NCBI RefSeq assembly: GCF_000955955.1
Contig: NZ_JYJG01000029.1
Location: forward strand, 1 to 64,000
Direction: 5' to 3'
DNA from: Lentzea aerocolonigenes
GTDB taxonomy: Bacteria; Actinomycetota; Actinomycetes; Mycobacteriales; Pseudonocardiaceae
Length of the DNA: 64,000 nucleotides
The notes beneath the pieces are model-generated. The model had not been told where the DNA came from and searched no databases. It worked only from the letters and a program-made list of their open reading frames with translations. Made by a program: the position numbers and the translations under genes. Positions 17,647-26,609 of the stretch are shown here, in pieces. Every line of letters starts with the position of its first letter. Positions within the stretch are counted from its first letter, which is position 1.

Positions 17647-19004
17647 TGGGTCCCCCTGGAGAGTGCGTTGCGGTCGGTCTTGCCGTTCGCCGTGCGCGGT
17701 AGTTCGTCGACCACGGCGAGCGAATCGATGATCATGTAGCTGGGCAGGCGTTCGGCGCAGTGCCGCTTCAGGCCGATGAGACCCGGGCGTTCGTCGTTGC
17801 GGGGCACCACTGTTGCGTGCAGCTTCGCTTCGAGGCCGGTGCCTTTGACGGTGACTGCCACGGCGCTCACCTGCGGGTGGCCGGCCAGTGCGGTCTCGAT
17901 TTCGCCGAGTTCGACCCGGTGGCCGCGGATTTTGATCATCGCGTCCTTGCGGCCGGTGTATTCGAGGACGCCGTTCGTTCGTCTGCCGAGGTCGCCGGTG
18001 CGGTGTGGACCCTGTTGCGGTTGCTCTCCCCAGTAGCCGAGCATCACCGTCGGGCCGGTGACGACGATCTCGTTGTTGTGGAGCTCTACTTCGTTGCCAC
18101 AGCTGGGAGTTCCGATGGGCAGCGGGCGGCTCGGGTCGACGTCGTGCACCTCGTGCGACGTGCAGACGTTCGTCTCCGTCGGGCCGTACCAGTTGAACAG
18201 CCTGGTGTTCGGCCATGCTTTGCGGAGTTCGAGCACCTGGTCCGGCGGGAACGGTTCGCCGGCGAAGATGCAGACGCGCAGGGTGTTGTCGCGGTTGAGC
18301 AGGCCTTGGCGCATCATCAGCAGCAGTGCGGATGGCACGGAGTACCAGACCGTGATGCCGCGCGTGGTGAGGAAGTCGGTGAGCTCGGCCGGGCGGTAGG
18401 CGAGGTCGCTCGGGACGAGGTCGACCGCGGCGCCCGCGTGGAAGGCGCCGTAGAGGTCGAACACGCTCAGGTCGAAGTTGAACGGGGCGTGGTTGCTGAG
18501 CCGATCGGCTTGGTGCAGCCCGGTTTCCTGGGCCGCCCAGGTGACGAACGCCTGCGCGTTGCGGTGGCTGATGCAGACGCCCTTGGGTTCGCCCGTTGAT
18601 CCGGACGTGTAGAGGACGTAGGCGGGGTCGTCCGGGTGCGGGCTGTGGATTTCTGGTTGTCTGTTTGCTGTTGGTGCGGTGTGCGGGGCGGTGACGACCA
18701 GTTTCGGTTGTGCGCTCTTGATGATCTTTTCGACGCGTGCGGGTGGGTTGCTCGGTGCGACCGGGACGTAGATCGCGCCGACTCTGAGGGCGGCTTGCAT
18801 GAGTGCGATGGTGTCCGCGCTCTTCTCGGCGTGGATGACGATGCGGTCGCCTTTGGTGATGCCTTGGGCTTGTAGGCCTGCGGCGATGCGGTTCGCGCGT
18901 TCGTCTAGCTCGTAGTAGGTGGTTGTCGTTGCGCCGTCGTGGATCGCGGGTGCGTTTGGCGTGCGTTGGGCGGCTTGGGTTACGAGACGGTGCAGTGCGG
19001 TCAC
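17643..19004 (-). CDS. Free-standing amino-acid adenylation enzyme (AMP ligase)
   Basis: This 453-aa ANL-superfamily enzyme has YTSGSTGEPKG (A3), NWYGPTETNV (A5), RTGDLGRR (A7), DAMIKIRGHRVELGEIE (A8) and the catalytic Lys in TANGKTDR (A10), so it is complete. NHAPFNFDLSVFDLYGA and TVWYSVPSALLLM resemble stand-alone prolyl-AMP ligases of pyrrole pathways. It would charge the acyl carrier protein encoded two genes upstream. Substrate (proline or another amino acid) is inferred. Both ends overlap neighbours by 4 bp. Confidence 0.85.
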   Translation of the reverse strand: MTALHRLVTQAAQRTPNAPAIHDGATTTTYYELDERANRIAAGLQAQGITKGDRIVIHAEKSADTIALMQAALRVGAIYVPVAPSNPPARVEKIIKSAQPKLVVTAPHTAPTANRQPEIHSPHPDDPAYVLYTSGSTGEPKGVCISHRNAQAFVTWAAQETGLHQADRLSNHAPFNFDLSVFDLYGAFHAGAAVDLVPSDLAYRPAELTDFLTTRGITVWYSVPSALLLMMRQGLLNRDNTLRVCIFAGEPFPPDQVLELRKAWPNTRLFNWYGPTETNVCTSHEVHDVDPSRPLPIGTPSCGNEVELHNNEIVVTGPTVMLGYWGEQPQQGPHRTGDLGRRTNGVLEYTGRKDAMIKIRGHRVELGEIETALAGHPQVSAVAVTVKGTGLEAKLHATVVPRNDERPGLIGLKRHCAERLPSYMIIDSLAVVDELPRTANGKTDRNALSRGTQ

Positions 19005-20077
19005 AGGCCCAGCTCCAGTGCTGCGAGCTGGCGTTGGACGTCCGAGGTGCCGGAGAAGATCAGGCCGCCGACGGCGTCCCTGAGGTGCTCCTCGATGCCT
19101 TCGTCCGTCTGGTAGCCGCGGCCGCCGAAGAGTTCGATGGCGTCCAACGCGTTCTGGACTGCCGTTTGCGAGACGGCGAGCTTGGACAGGGCGGCGGGCA
19201 GCACCGCGTCTTCGTTCGTGTCGATGGCCCAGCACGCCTTGTAGAGCAGCAGACGGGCGCTTTCCAGCCGCAGCTTCATGTCCACGATGCGGTTGCTGAC
19301 GGACTGGAATTCCTTGATGCGCCTGCCGAACTGCTTGCGCTGCTTGACGTGCTTGAGACAGCGTTCGAGCAGCCGGTCCTGGACGCCGAGGTAGATCGCG
19401 AAGAGGCACGCGCGTTCCCACAGCATGCCGTGCTGGAAGACGACGCTTCCGTTGCCCAGCACGGCTTCTTCTGGAATCGCGCAGTCGCGGAACTCGACGG
19501 TGCCGGCCGCGCAGCCGTTCATGCCGAGCTTGCTGAACGGTTCGCTTTTCATCACACCGGGTGTGTCCGCGTCGACCACGAAACCGGTGGTGCCGAGGTG
19601 ACCCTTCGCGGGGTCCGTGACGGCGTAGGTGACGATGATGTCGGCGGTAGGTCCGTTGCTGACGAAGCTCTTCACGCCGTTGAGCACGTATCCGCGGTCC
19701 TTGGGCGTGGCCGTGGTCTTCAACGCGCTGATGTCGGAGCCCGCGTCCGGTTCGGTCATGGCGTTGGCGCCGATGAGCGTGCCGTCGCACATTCGGGGCA
19801 GCTTCTTCTTCTGGCTGTCGCTGCCGAACTCGGCGATGGGCAGCGCGGTGGCGAACAGGTGCGCGCCGGCCGCGAAGATCAGCCCGGTGTTCTTGCAGCC
19901 GTACCCGGCGGCTTCGAACACGAGCGCCGTGTCGAGTGCGCCGAGGCCCAGCCCGCCGTGTTCTTCCGGAATCGCGGCGCCGAGCACGCCGAGTTCGCCG
20001 AGCCGTTGCCAGTCGTATTCACCGGCGTCGCGAATTGTCTGGTACCGGTCTTTGGTGCCGAACTCCATCGGGCTCAC
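19001..20077 (-). CDS. Acyl-CoA dehydrogenase-like flavoenzyme
   Basis: This 358-aa flavoprotein has AMTEPDAGSDISAL, RKQFGRRIKEFQS and ELFGGRGYQTD, standard for the family. The GTG start at 20077 overlaps the ACP stop by 4 bp; the N-terminal helix is somewhat short. In pyrrole-forming pathways the equivalent enzyme (PigA/RedW type) oxidises prolyl-carrier to pyrrolyl-carrier. Cassette context (carrier protein, adenylation enzyme, oxoamine synthase) supports a carrier-bound substrate. Confidence 0.87.
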   Translation of the reverse strand: MSPMEFGTKDRYQTIRDAGEYDWQRLGELGVLGAAIPEEHGGLGLGALDTALVFEAAGYGCKNTGLIFAAGAHLFATALPIAEFGSDSQKKKLPRMCDGTLIGANAMTEPDAGSDISALKTTATPKDRGYVLNGVKSFVSNGPTADIIVTYAVTDPAKGHLGTTGFVVDADTPGVMKSEPFSKLGMNGCAAGTVEFRDCAIPEEAVLGNGSVVFQHGMLWERACLFAIYLGVQDRLLERCLKHVKQRKQFGRRIKEFQSVSNRIVDMKLRLESARLLLYKACWAIDTNEDAVLPAALSKLAVSQTAVQNALDAIELFGGRGYQTDEGIEEHLRDAVGGLIFSGTSDVQRQLAALELGL

Positions 20078-20334
20078 CCGCGCAATGCCGTGACGAGCCC
20101 GGCGATGCTTTCCAGGTCCCGGAAGTTCTCGGTGGTGACTTGCGCCGGAGGTACCCGTACGCCGAATTCGGTGCGCACGTATGTGACCAGTCGAGTGGTC
20201 TCGATCGACTTGAGGATCCCCCACTCCATCAGCGGTGTCGTGGCCGTGAGCTCCTCGTCGTTCCCCTCCAGGAACTCGTCGCGCACCAGTTCGGTGAGCT
20301 TGTCCAGCACGTCGCGGTGGTACTCGTCGGACAT
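20074..20334 (-). CDS. Stand-alone acyl/peptidyl carrier protein
   Basis: This 86-aa four-helix carrier protein has the phosphopantetheine serine expected in GILKSIETT (Ser43); the usual DSL is replaced by KSI, an unusual variant. FGVRVPPAQVTTENFRDLESI matches helices II-III. It is the first gene of the four-gene minus-strand cassette, divergent from the regulator at 20469, and it presumably shuttles the intermediate between the adenylating, oxidising and condensing enzymes. Confidence 0.83.
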   Translation of the reverse strand: MSDEYHRDVLDKLTELVRDEFLEGNDEELTATTPLMEWGILKSIETTRLVTYVRTEFGVRVPPAQVTTENFRDLESIAGLVTALRG

Positions 20335-20468
20335 GGTTCCCCTATTCCACGTCGGCGGGTTCTTCGGTGCCTTCTCCGCCTTTGTACTGCCGAAACGCAT
20401 TGTTCGGTGGAACGAGCCTGGACTTGTACGACGAAGCCTGAACAAAATGGGAGGCGGGGGAGGTGACC

Positions 20469-20960
20469 ATGGCTCGTCAAGAGCGCCCGCTCGACGAAGG
20501 GGACAGCCCGCTACTCCGATTCGCCGCGGACCTGCGCGCACTGCGCCGTGCCGCGGGCATGCCGACGTACCGCCAGCTCGGGGCGTTGACGCACTACTCG
20601 CCCGCGACGCTGTCCGACGCCGCGGGCGGCCGCAAACTACCGACGCTCGACGTGACGTTGTCGTACGTGCGCGCATGCGGCGGCGACGAACCGTCGTGGG
20701 AACGCCGCTGGTCCTCGCTGGCCGCGCAACCCACTGACCGTTCTAGCCGTGTGTCGCAGGTGCACGCGTTCAACGCCGAGGCCACGATGCTCGCGACTGT
20801 TGCGAAGTCCGGCGTCGTCCTGTGGCACATCCCGGACCAACGCGTCGTGACCGTGCTACCGCTGCTAGGGCCGCCGTTGCGCGCGTTGGTCTTCACCTCC
20901 GACGACACCCACGTGATCGGAGTGCACGCAGACGGCGTGGTGACGACTTGGGTGATCTAG
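20469..20960 (+). CDS. Helix-turn-helix protein with WD40-like remnant
   Basis: The N-terminal ~75 residues of this 163-aa protein form an XRE-like HTH typical of actinobacterial STAND NTPases (FAADLRALRRAAG, YRQLGALTHYS, LSDAAGGRKLP, then W-X3-RW). Residues ~95-163 look like WD40 blades (EATMLATVAKSGVVLWH, VFTSDDTHVIGVHADG). The NTPase usually between these parts is absent, so this is either a remnant of a larger STAND protein or a stripped-down regulator. ATG 20469 is preferred over GTG 20463 because GGGGGAGG ends 6 nt upstream of the ATG. Confidence 0.7.
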   Translation: MARQERPLDEGDSPLLRFAADLRALRRAAGMPTYRQLGALTHYSPATLSDAAGGRKLPTLDVTLSYVRACGGDEPSWERRWSSLAAQPTDRSSRVSQVHAFNAEATMLATVAKSGVVLWHIPDQRVVTVLPLLGPPLRALVFTSDDTHVIGVHADGVVTTWVI

Positions 20961-20995
20961 TTGCCCTTTCGCATGGGGTGCGGTTGGTTGGTTTC

Positions 20996-21628
20996 GTGGC
21001 CGTACGAGTAGTCCTAGCCGACGACGAGGCCCTGCTGCGGCGGGGCCTGAAGGTCCTCCTGGAAGCCGACGGGCGGGTCGAGGTGGTCGGCGAGGCCGCC
21101 GACGGCGCCGAACTCGTCGACGTCGTGCTGGCGCATTTGCCGGACGTGGTGCTGGTGGACGTCCAGATGCCGGGCGTGGACGGCCTGGAAGCGGTCCGCC
21201 GTCTGCGAACGTGGGCCACCCCGCCCGCGATCGCCGTGCTGACCACGTTCGACCTCGACGACTACGTGGCGACAGCTCTGGATCTCGGCGCGCAGGGTTT
21301 CTTGCTCAAGGACGCCGAGCCAGAGGCTCTCGTTCGCGCTGTCGTGGATCTCGCCGCCGGCGGGGCGGTGCTGGACCCGCGCATCACGGCTCGTCTGCTG
21401 CCCCGGCTGCGTGGTTTCCGCGCGAATCGTTCGCTGGACTCGCTGTCGGCACGCGAACGTCAGGTCCTGGAACTGCTGGCCGGCGGCCGCTCGAACCACT
21501 CGATCGCCGATGAGCTCTGTCTGTCCGAGGCGACCGTGAAGAGCTACGTCTCGACCGTGCTGACCAAGCTGGGCGTGGAGAACCGGGTGCAGGCGGCTCT
21601 CGTCGCGCACCAGGTCGGTGTGTGGTGA
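20996..21628 (+). CDS. LuxR/NarL-family response regulator
   Basis: This 210-aa protein has a receiver domain with acidic pocket ADDE (8-11), phospho-acceptor Asp55 in VLVDVQMPG and Lys in FLLKD. A LuxR-type HTH follows (SARERQVLELLAGGRSNHSIA, then SEATVKSYVS). The GTG at 20996 is selected for the canonical N-terminus. Its stop overlaps the partner sensor kinase start by 4 bp. Confidence 0.92.
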   Translation: MAVRVVLADDEALLRRGLKVLLEADGRVEVVGEAADGAELVDVVLAHLPDVVLVDVQMPGVDGLEAVRRLRTWATPPAIAVLTTFDLDDYVATALDLGAQGFLLKDAEPEALVRAVVDLAAGGAVLDPRITARLLPRLRGFRANRSLDSLSARERQVLELLAGGRSNHSIADELCLSEATVKSYVSTVLTKLGVENRVQAALVAHQVGVW

Positions 21629-22740
21629 AGCCTTTCGTGCGCGAGGTCCTCACCGTGGGCATCACCACGGGAGTCGTGCTGCTGACCCAGGACCGCCCGT
21701 TCCCGTGGTCGCTGTGGACGGCCGTGGGCGGATCTCTGCTGCTGCCGTTGCGCCTGCGCTGGCCGTGGCTGGCCTCTTTGCTGTGCGTCCCCGCAGTAGC
21801 CGGTGGCCTAGGCTGGGCGCCGGCTCTGGTGGCCCAGTTCCGCTTGGGCCGCAAGGAGAAGTCGATCCCGGTGCAGGTGTTCTGGGTGAGCCTGCTGACC
21901 GTCGCCGCCATCGCCCCGGTTCTCCTGACCGAGACCATCCCGCTCGGCTCCTTGCTGCTGGCCACCGCCTTCGCGTTCGGCCTGGCCGGCGCCCCCACCG
22001 CGTTGGGCGCCCTGGTGACAACCCGCAAGGACCTGACCCAGTCCTTGTACGAAACCCGCCGCGCCCGTGCCGCCGAACTGGAGGCCCAGGAAACCTCCGC
22101 CCGCGCCGCCGAGCGCGCCCGAATCGCCCGCGAAATCCACGACGCGGTAGGCCATCACGCCACCTTGATCGCCGTGGAGTCCGCTGCGCTCGCCGCTACC
22201 GCCGCCGATCCTGCCGTGCGCGAGACCGCCTTGCGTTTGCGTGCTCTGGCAAAGGAATCCCTGTCCGAGATGCGCGCGGCACTCGGCCTGTTGAACTCCT
22301 CTGACACGTCGTACCCGTCACTGGCGGAGTTGATCGATCGCGCGCGGGTGGCGGGCGTGTCCGTGACGCTGTCCGAGTCAGGTGAGGCGGCGCTGTCGCC
22401 AGCCGTCTCACGAGCACTCTTCCGAGTGGTTCAAGAAGCCCTGACCAACGTGACGAAACACGCGCCGGGCGCTGCCGTGACGGTGACCGTCGATCGTTCC
22501 TCGCCGGTGCGCGTGTCCGTCGTGAACGGTCCTGGCTCGCTGCCGTCTCTGGGCGACGGCGGCGGTGCCGGCCTGCACGGCTTGTCCGAGCGCGTGCGGC
22601 TAGCCGGAGGCACCCTGACCACGTCCTATCGCGCCGACGGCGGCTTCAGCGTCGCGGCCGTCCTACCGCCCGGTAAGTCGAAGGTTGACGGACAAGACTC
22701 GACTTTCGGCGGTGGTGCACGCTCCTCGGCCAACGCATAG
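21625..22740 (+). CDS. HisKA_3-type sensor histidine kinase
   Basis: This 371-aa kinase has four to five N-terminal membrane helices within residues 8-130 and almost no extracytoplasmic loop. A dimerisation/phosphoacceptor helix carries His172 (REIHDAVGHH), followed by a compact HATPase domain (VVQEALTNVTKHA). This is the DesK/NarX-like architecture paired with NarL regulators, here the overlapping upstream gene. The signal is unknown. Confidence 0.92.
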   Translation: MKPFVREVLTVGITTGVVLLTQDRPFPWSLWTAVGGSLLLPLRLRWPWLASLLCVPAVAGGLGWAPALVAQFRLGRKEKSIPVQVFWVSLLTVAAIAPVLLTETIPLGSLLLATAFAFGLAGAPTALGALVTTRKDLTQSLYETRRARAAELEAQETSARAAERARIAREIHDAVGHHATLIAVESAALAATAADPAVRETALRLRALAKESLSEMRAALGLLNSSDTSYPSLAELIDRARVAGVSVTLSESGEAALSPAVSRALFRVVQEALTNVTKHAPGAAVTVTVDRSSPVRVSVVNGPGSLPSLGDGGGAGLHGLSERVRLAGGTLTTSYRADGGFSVAAVLPPGKSKVDGQDSTFGGGARSSANA

Positions 22741-22786
22741 TTCTGAGTGTCGGTCGAGGATCGGGGGATCGGTCGGACCGAGGGAC

Positions 22787-22819
22787 GCGGGGACCCGTAC
22801 GCCGGGTCCCCGCTGTATT
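22787..22819 (+). terminator. Intrinsic terminator after the two-component operon
   Basis: A perfect 10-bp stem (GCGGGGACCC/GGGTCCCCGC) with a 7-nt loop lies 46 bp after the kinase stop and is followed by a short T-containing tract (CTGTATTT). Confidence 0.75.
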
Positions 22820-22922
22820 TCTGGCGTTTGCGCAGCTCCGGGCCTGTGCTGGGGGCCGTTTTTGATCTCTGTTCAGGGTGTTGTAGGATTCTTCCTGCAC
22901 GCCGGGAAACCGGTGGTGTGGC

Positions 22923-23003
<81 letters not shown>

Positions 23004-23005
23004 TG

Positions 23006-23046
23006 ACCAGCGGGTTTACCCTTCGAGGTAGACCCGCTGGTGTCGT
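23006..23046 (+). terminator. Hairpin terminator between tRNA-Pro and integrase
   Basis: A 10-bp perfect stem (ACCAGCGGGT/ACCCGCTGGT) with an inner TACC/GGTA pairing is followed by TCGTTTT. It terminates tRNA-Pro transcription and lies just past the integrase stop on the other strand. The island provides it, since the native terminator is now at 63.8 kb. Confidence 0.75.
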
Positions 23047-23077
23047 TTTGCCCGATTGTGGTCGCAAAGTGGTCGCG

Positions 23078-24250
23078 CTACGCCGCCTCGGCTTCTTTCA
23101 GCGCCGTCTCGATCGCTTTCACCGCGTCGAGTGCGACGTGGCGGAGCAGGTGGCCGTAGATCTCCGTTGTTGTCGACAAGGTCGTGTGACGCAGCGTCTT
23201 GGATGCCATGGCCAGCGGAACTTGCGAGCTGAGCATCGTGGTCGCGGCGAAGTGACGCAGGTCGTGCACGCGGATCCTGGGCAGTCCCGCCTGCTCCGTG
23301 AGTTGATGGAACCGATGTAGGACGTACTCAGGCCGTAGTGGTTGTCCTCCGCGTCGGGTGAACACCATCGCGCGGTCGGGCTGGCGCTCGGCTTGGTTCT
23401 GGAGTGCTGCGGCAACTCGGTTGGAGAGTCCAACCCAAGCGAGGCTGCTCTTGGTCTTGGGCGTCGTGAAGACCGGCGTGGAGTTGTTGATGTTGGACAA
23501 CGTCTGACGCACGAAGAGCACGTGTTCTTCGAGATGGACGTCGGCCCAATGCAGTGCGAGCGCCTCACCCTTGCGCATGCCGGTGCCGATGATTAATTCG
23601 AAGAGGTTGGTCAACGGTTCGTGGTGATCGGCGCAGTGCTTGAGGAACAGCGCTGCCTCGGCTGGCGACCAGCACACCGGCTCGTACTTCGTGGGTCGGG
23701 TGACCGAGACGTATCTGGCCGCGTTGTACGGCAAACGGTGTTGCCGCACGGCGTCGCCGAGTGCGCTGGACAACGTTGCGAGGCAACGACGCAGGGTCGT
23801 GTGGCCGCGGCCGGCCTCCAGCTGGTTGCGGATGTAGAGCACGACGTGTTGGTGGGACAGGTCTTCGAGTCTGATTAACCCGATGTGCGGGATCAGATCT
23901 TTGTGGACATATGCGTGGTAGTTCGCCATCGTCGTGGGCTTGAGTGTCAACGCCTTGGTTCGCAACCAACTTGCGAGGTAGTCGGCGACTGTCTGTCGGT
24001 CGTCGATGACGATGCCGGTGCGTTCGTACTCCAGCACTTTGCTCAGTGCGACTTGAGCGTCTGCCTTCGTCGGGAAACCACTGCGGCGTCGTGTCCGCCG
24101 CTTCCCGTCGAGCGTTGGTAGATCGACTGCGTAGGTCCAGATTCCGTGCTTGCGATTGGTCAGCTTCGGGCAGCGGGCGCCGAGCTGGCGATCGTCGGCA
24201 CCACGGCAGGCGCAACGGCGATAGACGCGACCACGGTTCGGATTTTTCAT
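23078..24250 (-). CDS. Tyrosine site-specific recombinase (integrase)
   Basis: This 390-aa phage-type integrase has an N-terminal Cys-containing patch (CACRGADDRQ), an Arm-binding-like region, a SAM-like core-binding domain (about 95-170), and a catalytic domain with Arg in GTGMRKGEA, His329-x-x-Arg332 in HDLRHF, His355 in LRHTT and nucleophile Tyr365 in EIYGH. The ATG at 24250 is chosen over a longer frame because family members start this way. It lies 75 bp from the attachment repeat and reads toward the tRNA. All catalytic residues are present, so it should be active. Confidence 0.93.
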   Translation of the reverse strand: MKNPNRGRVYRRCACRGADDRQLGARCPKLTNRKHGIWTYAVDLPTLDGKRRTRRRSGFPTKADAQVALSKVLEYERTGIVIDDRQTVADYLASWLRTKALTLKPTTMANYHAYVHKDLIPHIGLIRLEDLSHQHVVLYIRNQLEAGRGHTTLRRCLATLSSALGDAVRQHRLPYNAARYVSVTRPTKYEPVCWSPAEAALFLKHCADHHEPLTNLFELIIGTGMRKGEALALHWADVHLEEHVLFVRQTLSNINNSTPVFTTPKTKSSLAWVGLSNRVAAALQNQAERQPDRAMVFTRRGGQPLRPEYVLHRFHQLTEQAGLPRIRVHDLRHFAATTMLSSQVPLAMASKTLRHTTLSTTTEIYGHLLRHVALDAVKAIETALKEAEAA

Positions 24251-24383
24251 GACTACGTTCTCCGGTTTTCCCTCTCGGCTGCTCCTGGTGAGCAGCGCAG
24301 GACCGGAGCATGAGTCGGGTGCGACCACAGCGCGACCACAGGCCGCATCGTCGCTGGTCCGGCCGATGTCACTTGTGACCATG

Positions 24384-26609
24384 TCAAGCCAGGCTGCCGC
24401 GCTCCTGCTTCATGAGGCCATTGGTGACCGCTCTGCTCAGCACCTCAGCGATTCCGCCGTCGTCCTCGTTCACATAGACGCGCGCCTCCAGTTCAGCGCG
24501 GCTGAGCGCGAGGTACAACAGGGAGAGGAGCCGGGTGCGCTCGCTCGGGGTGGTTCTGGTGGGCTCCATGTCCGGGACGCCCGCGACCAAGACGGCGTCG
24601 AACTGAAGGCCCGCCAGGTACTCGGCGGGGCCGACGACGAGGCCCCGTTTGCGGTAGCGGAACCCTTCGACGTCAGACCTCCCGGTGATCGTCGAGACGT
24701 GGAACCTCCCCGACGTGCTGAGACGGGACGCGAGCTCGCTGAAGCGGCTCCACTGCCGGTTGTCCACGACGGCGAGTGCGATGCGGCCGCGGGAGTACAG
24801 GCTATGCATCGCCTTGACGATGTCGTTCTCCTCGGCGGCACGTGTGGCGGCGACGCTGAGGAGAGGGAGCGGTCCTGGCTCCCGCGCGGACTCCACCGCG
24901 CTGATGTTGATCTGCCAGTCCTTGCCGAGGTCCAGCGTAGGGAACTCGTGGTGGACGTGCTTGATCAATTCCAGGATCTGGGGCGTGAACCGGTGCACCG
25001 TGGTCAATTCGAGGTTGGTGACGTCGCCGATCTCGTCCTCGAACGAGGACGAGGAAGATCGGGTGTCATCGGCCGCGAAGCCAATGAACGCCTCGGACGG
25101 AGACTGGCGAGGATCGACCGCCATGAACACCCGCGGGTAGACGCTGACGTCTCGCGACAGGTAGTGGAGCACCTGCCGTTCCAGTGGGCTGAACATGTGG
25201 AACTCGTCCACGAAGATCAGGTCGTAGCCCTGGGTCTTGCGGGCTCGGTTCCACGCGTGTGTCTCCAGGTGGCTCAACAGGTCGGCCAGCACCTGGTCTG
25301 ACGTCAGCGTCGACCGTGCTTCGAGGCTCTCCATGTACATGGTGTAGACGGCGAAGACGACTCGCATATCGTTGCGGCTCTGCAACGGAAGCATCCACGT
25401 CGCCCTAGCCTGCTGGAAGTACTTCGACTCCGCGCCGGCGCCGGGGAAGATCGCGGCGGCGCCGATGACGGATCCGAACTCCACAAGAAGATCCCAGGCC
25501 AACGCGTTGCGATCGTCGTCGTCCGAAGAGTCGAACCTGGCGCGCAGGCTTTCTGTGACGCCTGCGCGGTAGGTGATCCAGTCACCGGCGACGAAGTCGC
25601 GCAACACCTCCAGGATCTCGTCCAGCTGAGCCCTCTTGCCGCTGAAACTGTCGTCGCCAGCCAGGCTGAACCCGGAGTCGTCCTTGGCATATTGCGGCGA
25701 GATGGTGGTCGCGATCTCGAGCAACGGGAACACGTCGATCTCCTGCAACAGCCCCATGCCCATGGAGTCGAGCGAGTCGGCGATCTCTGTCGCTAGCGAC
25801 CAGCTGTGGGTCACCATCAGAACACGCGGCTCGATACCCGCTTCCCTTGCGCTCAGGACTTCTCTCATCGCCTTGAGCGTGAGAGCCAGCGTCTTGCCGG
25901 AACCCGCCGGTCCACGTAGCCGGATCGACTTGGTAGCAGGAGCTTCCACGAAGGAGCGTTGATCGTCGGAGATCTTCCCCATCCACTGGTCGTACGACCA
26001 GCCTTTCGTCGTTGACTGTTCCAGGGGCGTCAGCTCGATCTCGACATCGGCCGGCCGCATGCGCTTAGTTTGCTCGACCCGTTCGGCGCAAGCTGCGACA
26101 GCCGCGTCCCAGTCCTTTTCCCAGTCAAGGGGAAGGGTGGGCTTGCCCGACTCAAACTGCTCCAGCGTCGTTGTCCGATCGGACGACGTCATGCCCCAGA
26201 GGACGATATCGGGGGGCTCGCCCGGCAGCAGTTCCGCGATCCACCGCGAAGCTTCGGGGTTGTCACGCGGGGTTGTAAAGAAGGCGACCAGGTTCTTGTG
26301 CTTGTACTGGTGCCAACTGCGGGGCAGTGTCAGCGACCCTGTGGTGCGAGCGCGCTCGGCGAACGACGCCGCTCGGCTGAGCACGTCGGCCGTCAGATCC
26401 GTGATCCTGTCAGGCGTGATGCAGGCTCTTGTGTCCGAACTCCGCAGCACGATGATCCGCTGCTCGTCAGACTTGTCGTCCACGCTCAGCAGGACATCGG
26501 CAGCGTCCCCGGAATGCTCGAACATCCGCGGAGACGAAGGGATGGCCTCAGGTGACAACCCTGTGGCCAGTTCCTTGAGCGCTTCTACCGTTGTGACGAG
26601 CGGCTTCAC
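24384..26609 (-). CDS. UvrD/Rep-like superfamily 1 helicase, defence-associated
   Basis: This 741-aa protein has an uncharacterised N-terminal domain (about 1-210) ahead of an SF1 helicase core. Walker A is GPAGSGKT (233-240), Walker B is IFVDEFHMFS, a QSPSEAF motif follows, and late motifs TTVHRF and LYLALSRAE are present. The GTG start overlaps the stop of the 275-aa gene by 4 bp, so the two form a unit. It is not part of the Gabija pair 10 kb away. The N-terminal domain lacks motifs I can name; it may sense or cut DNA. Confidence 0.82.
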   Translation of the reverse strand: MKPLVTTVEALKELATGLSPEAIPSSPRMFEHSGDAADVLLSVDDKSDEQRIIVLRSSDTRACITPDRITDLTADVLSRAASFAERARTTGSLTLPRSWHQYKHKNLVAFFTTPRDNPEASRWIAELLPGEPPDIVLWGMTSSDRTTTLEQFESGKPTLPLDWEKDWDAAVAACAERVEQTKRMRPADVEIELTPLEQSTTKGWSYDQWMGKISDDQRSFVEAPATKSIRLRGPAGSGKTLALTLKAMREVLSAREAGIEPRVLMVTHSWSLATEIADSLDSMGMGLLQEIDVFPLLEIATTISPQYAKDDSGFSLAGDDSFSGKRAQLDEILEVLRDFVAGDWITYRAGVTESLRARFDSSDDDDRNALAWDLLVEFGSVIGAAAIFPGAGAESKYFQQARATWMLPLQSRNDMRVVFAVYTMYMESLEARSTLTSDQVLADLLSHLETHAWNRARKTQGYDLIFVDEFHMFSPLERQVLHYLSRDVSVYPRVFMAVDPRQSPSEAFIGFAADDTRSSSSSFEDEIGDVTNLELTTVHRFTPQILELIKHVHHEFPTLDLGKDWQINISAVESAREPGPLPLLSVAATRAAEENDIVKAMHSLYSRGRIALAVVDNRQWSRFSELASRLSTSGRFHVSTITGRSDVEGFRYRKRGLVVGPAEYLAGLQFDAVLVAGVPDMEPTRTTPSERTRLLSLLYLALSRAELEARVYVNEDDGGIAEVLSRAVTNGLMKQERGSLA

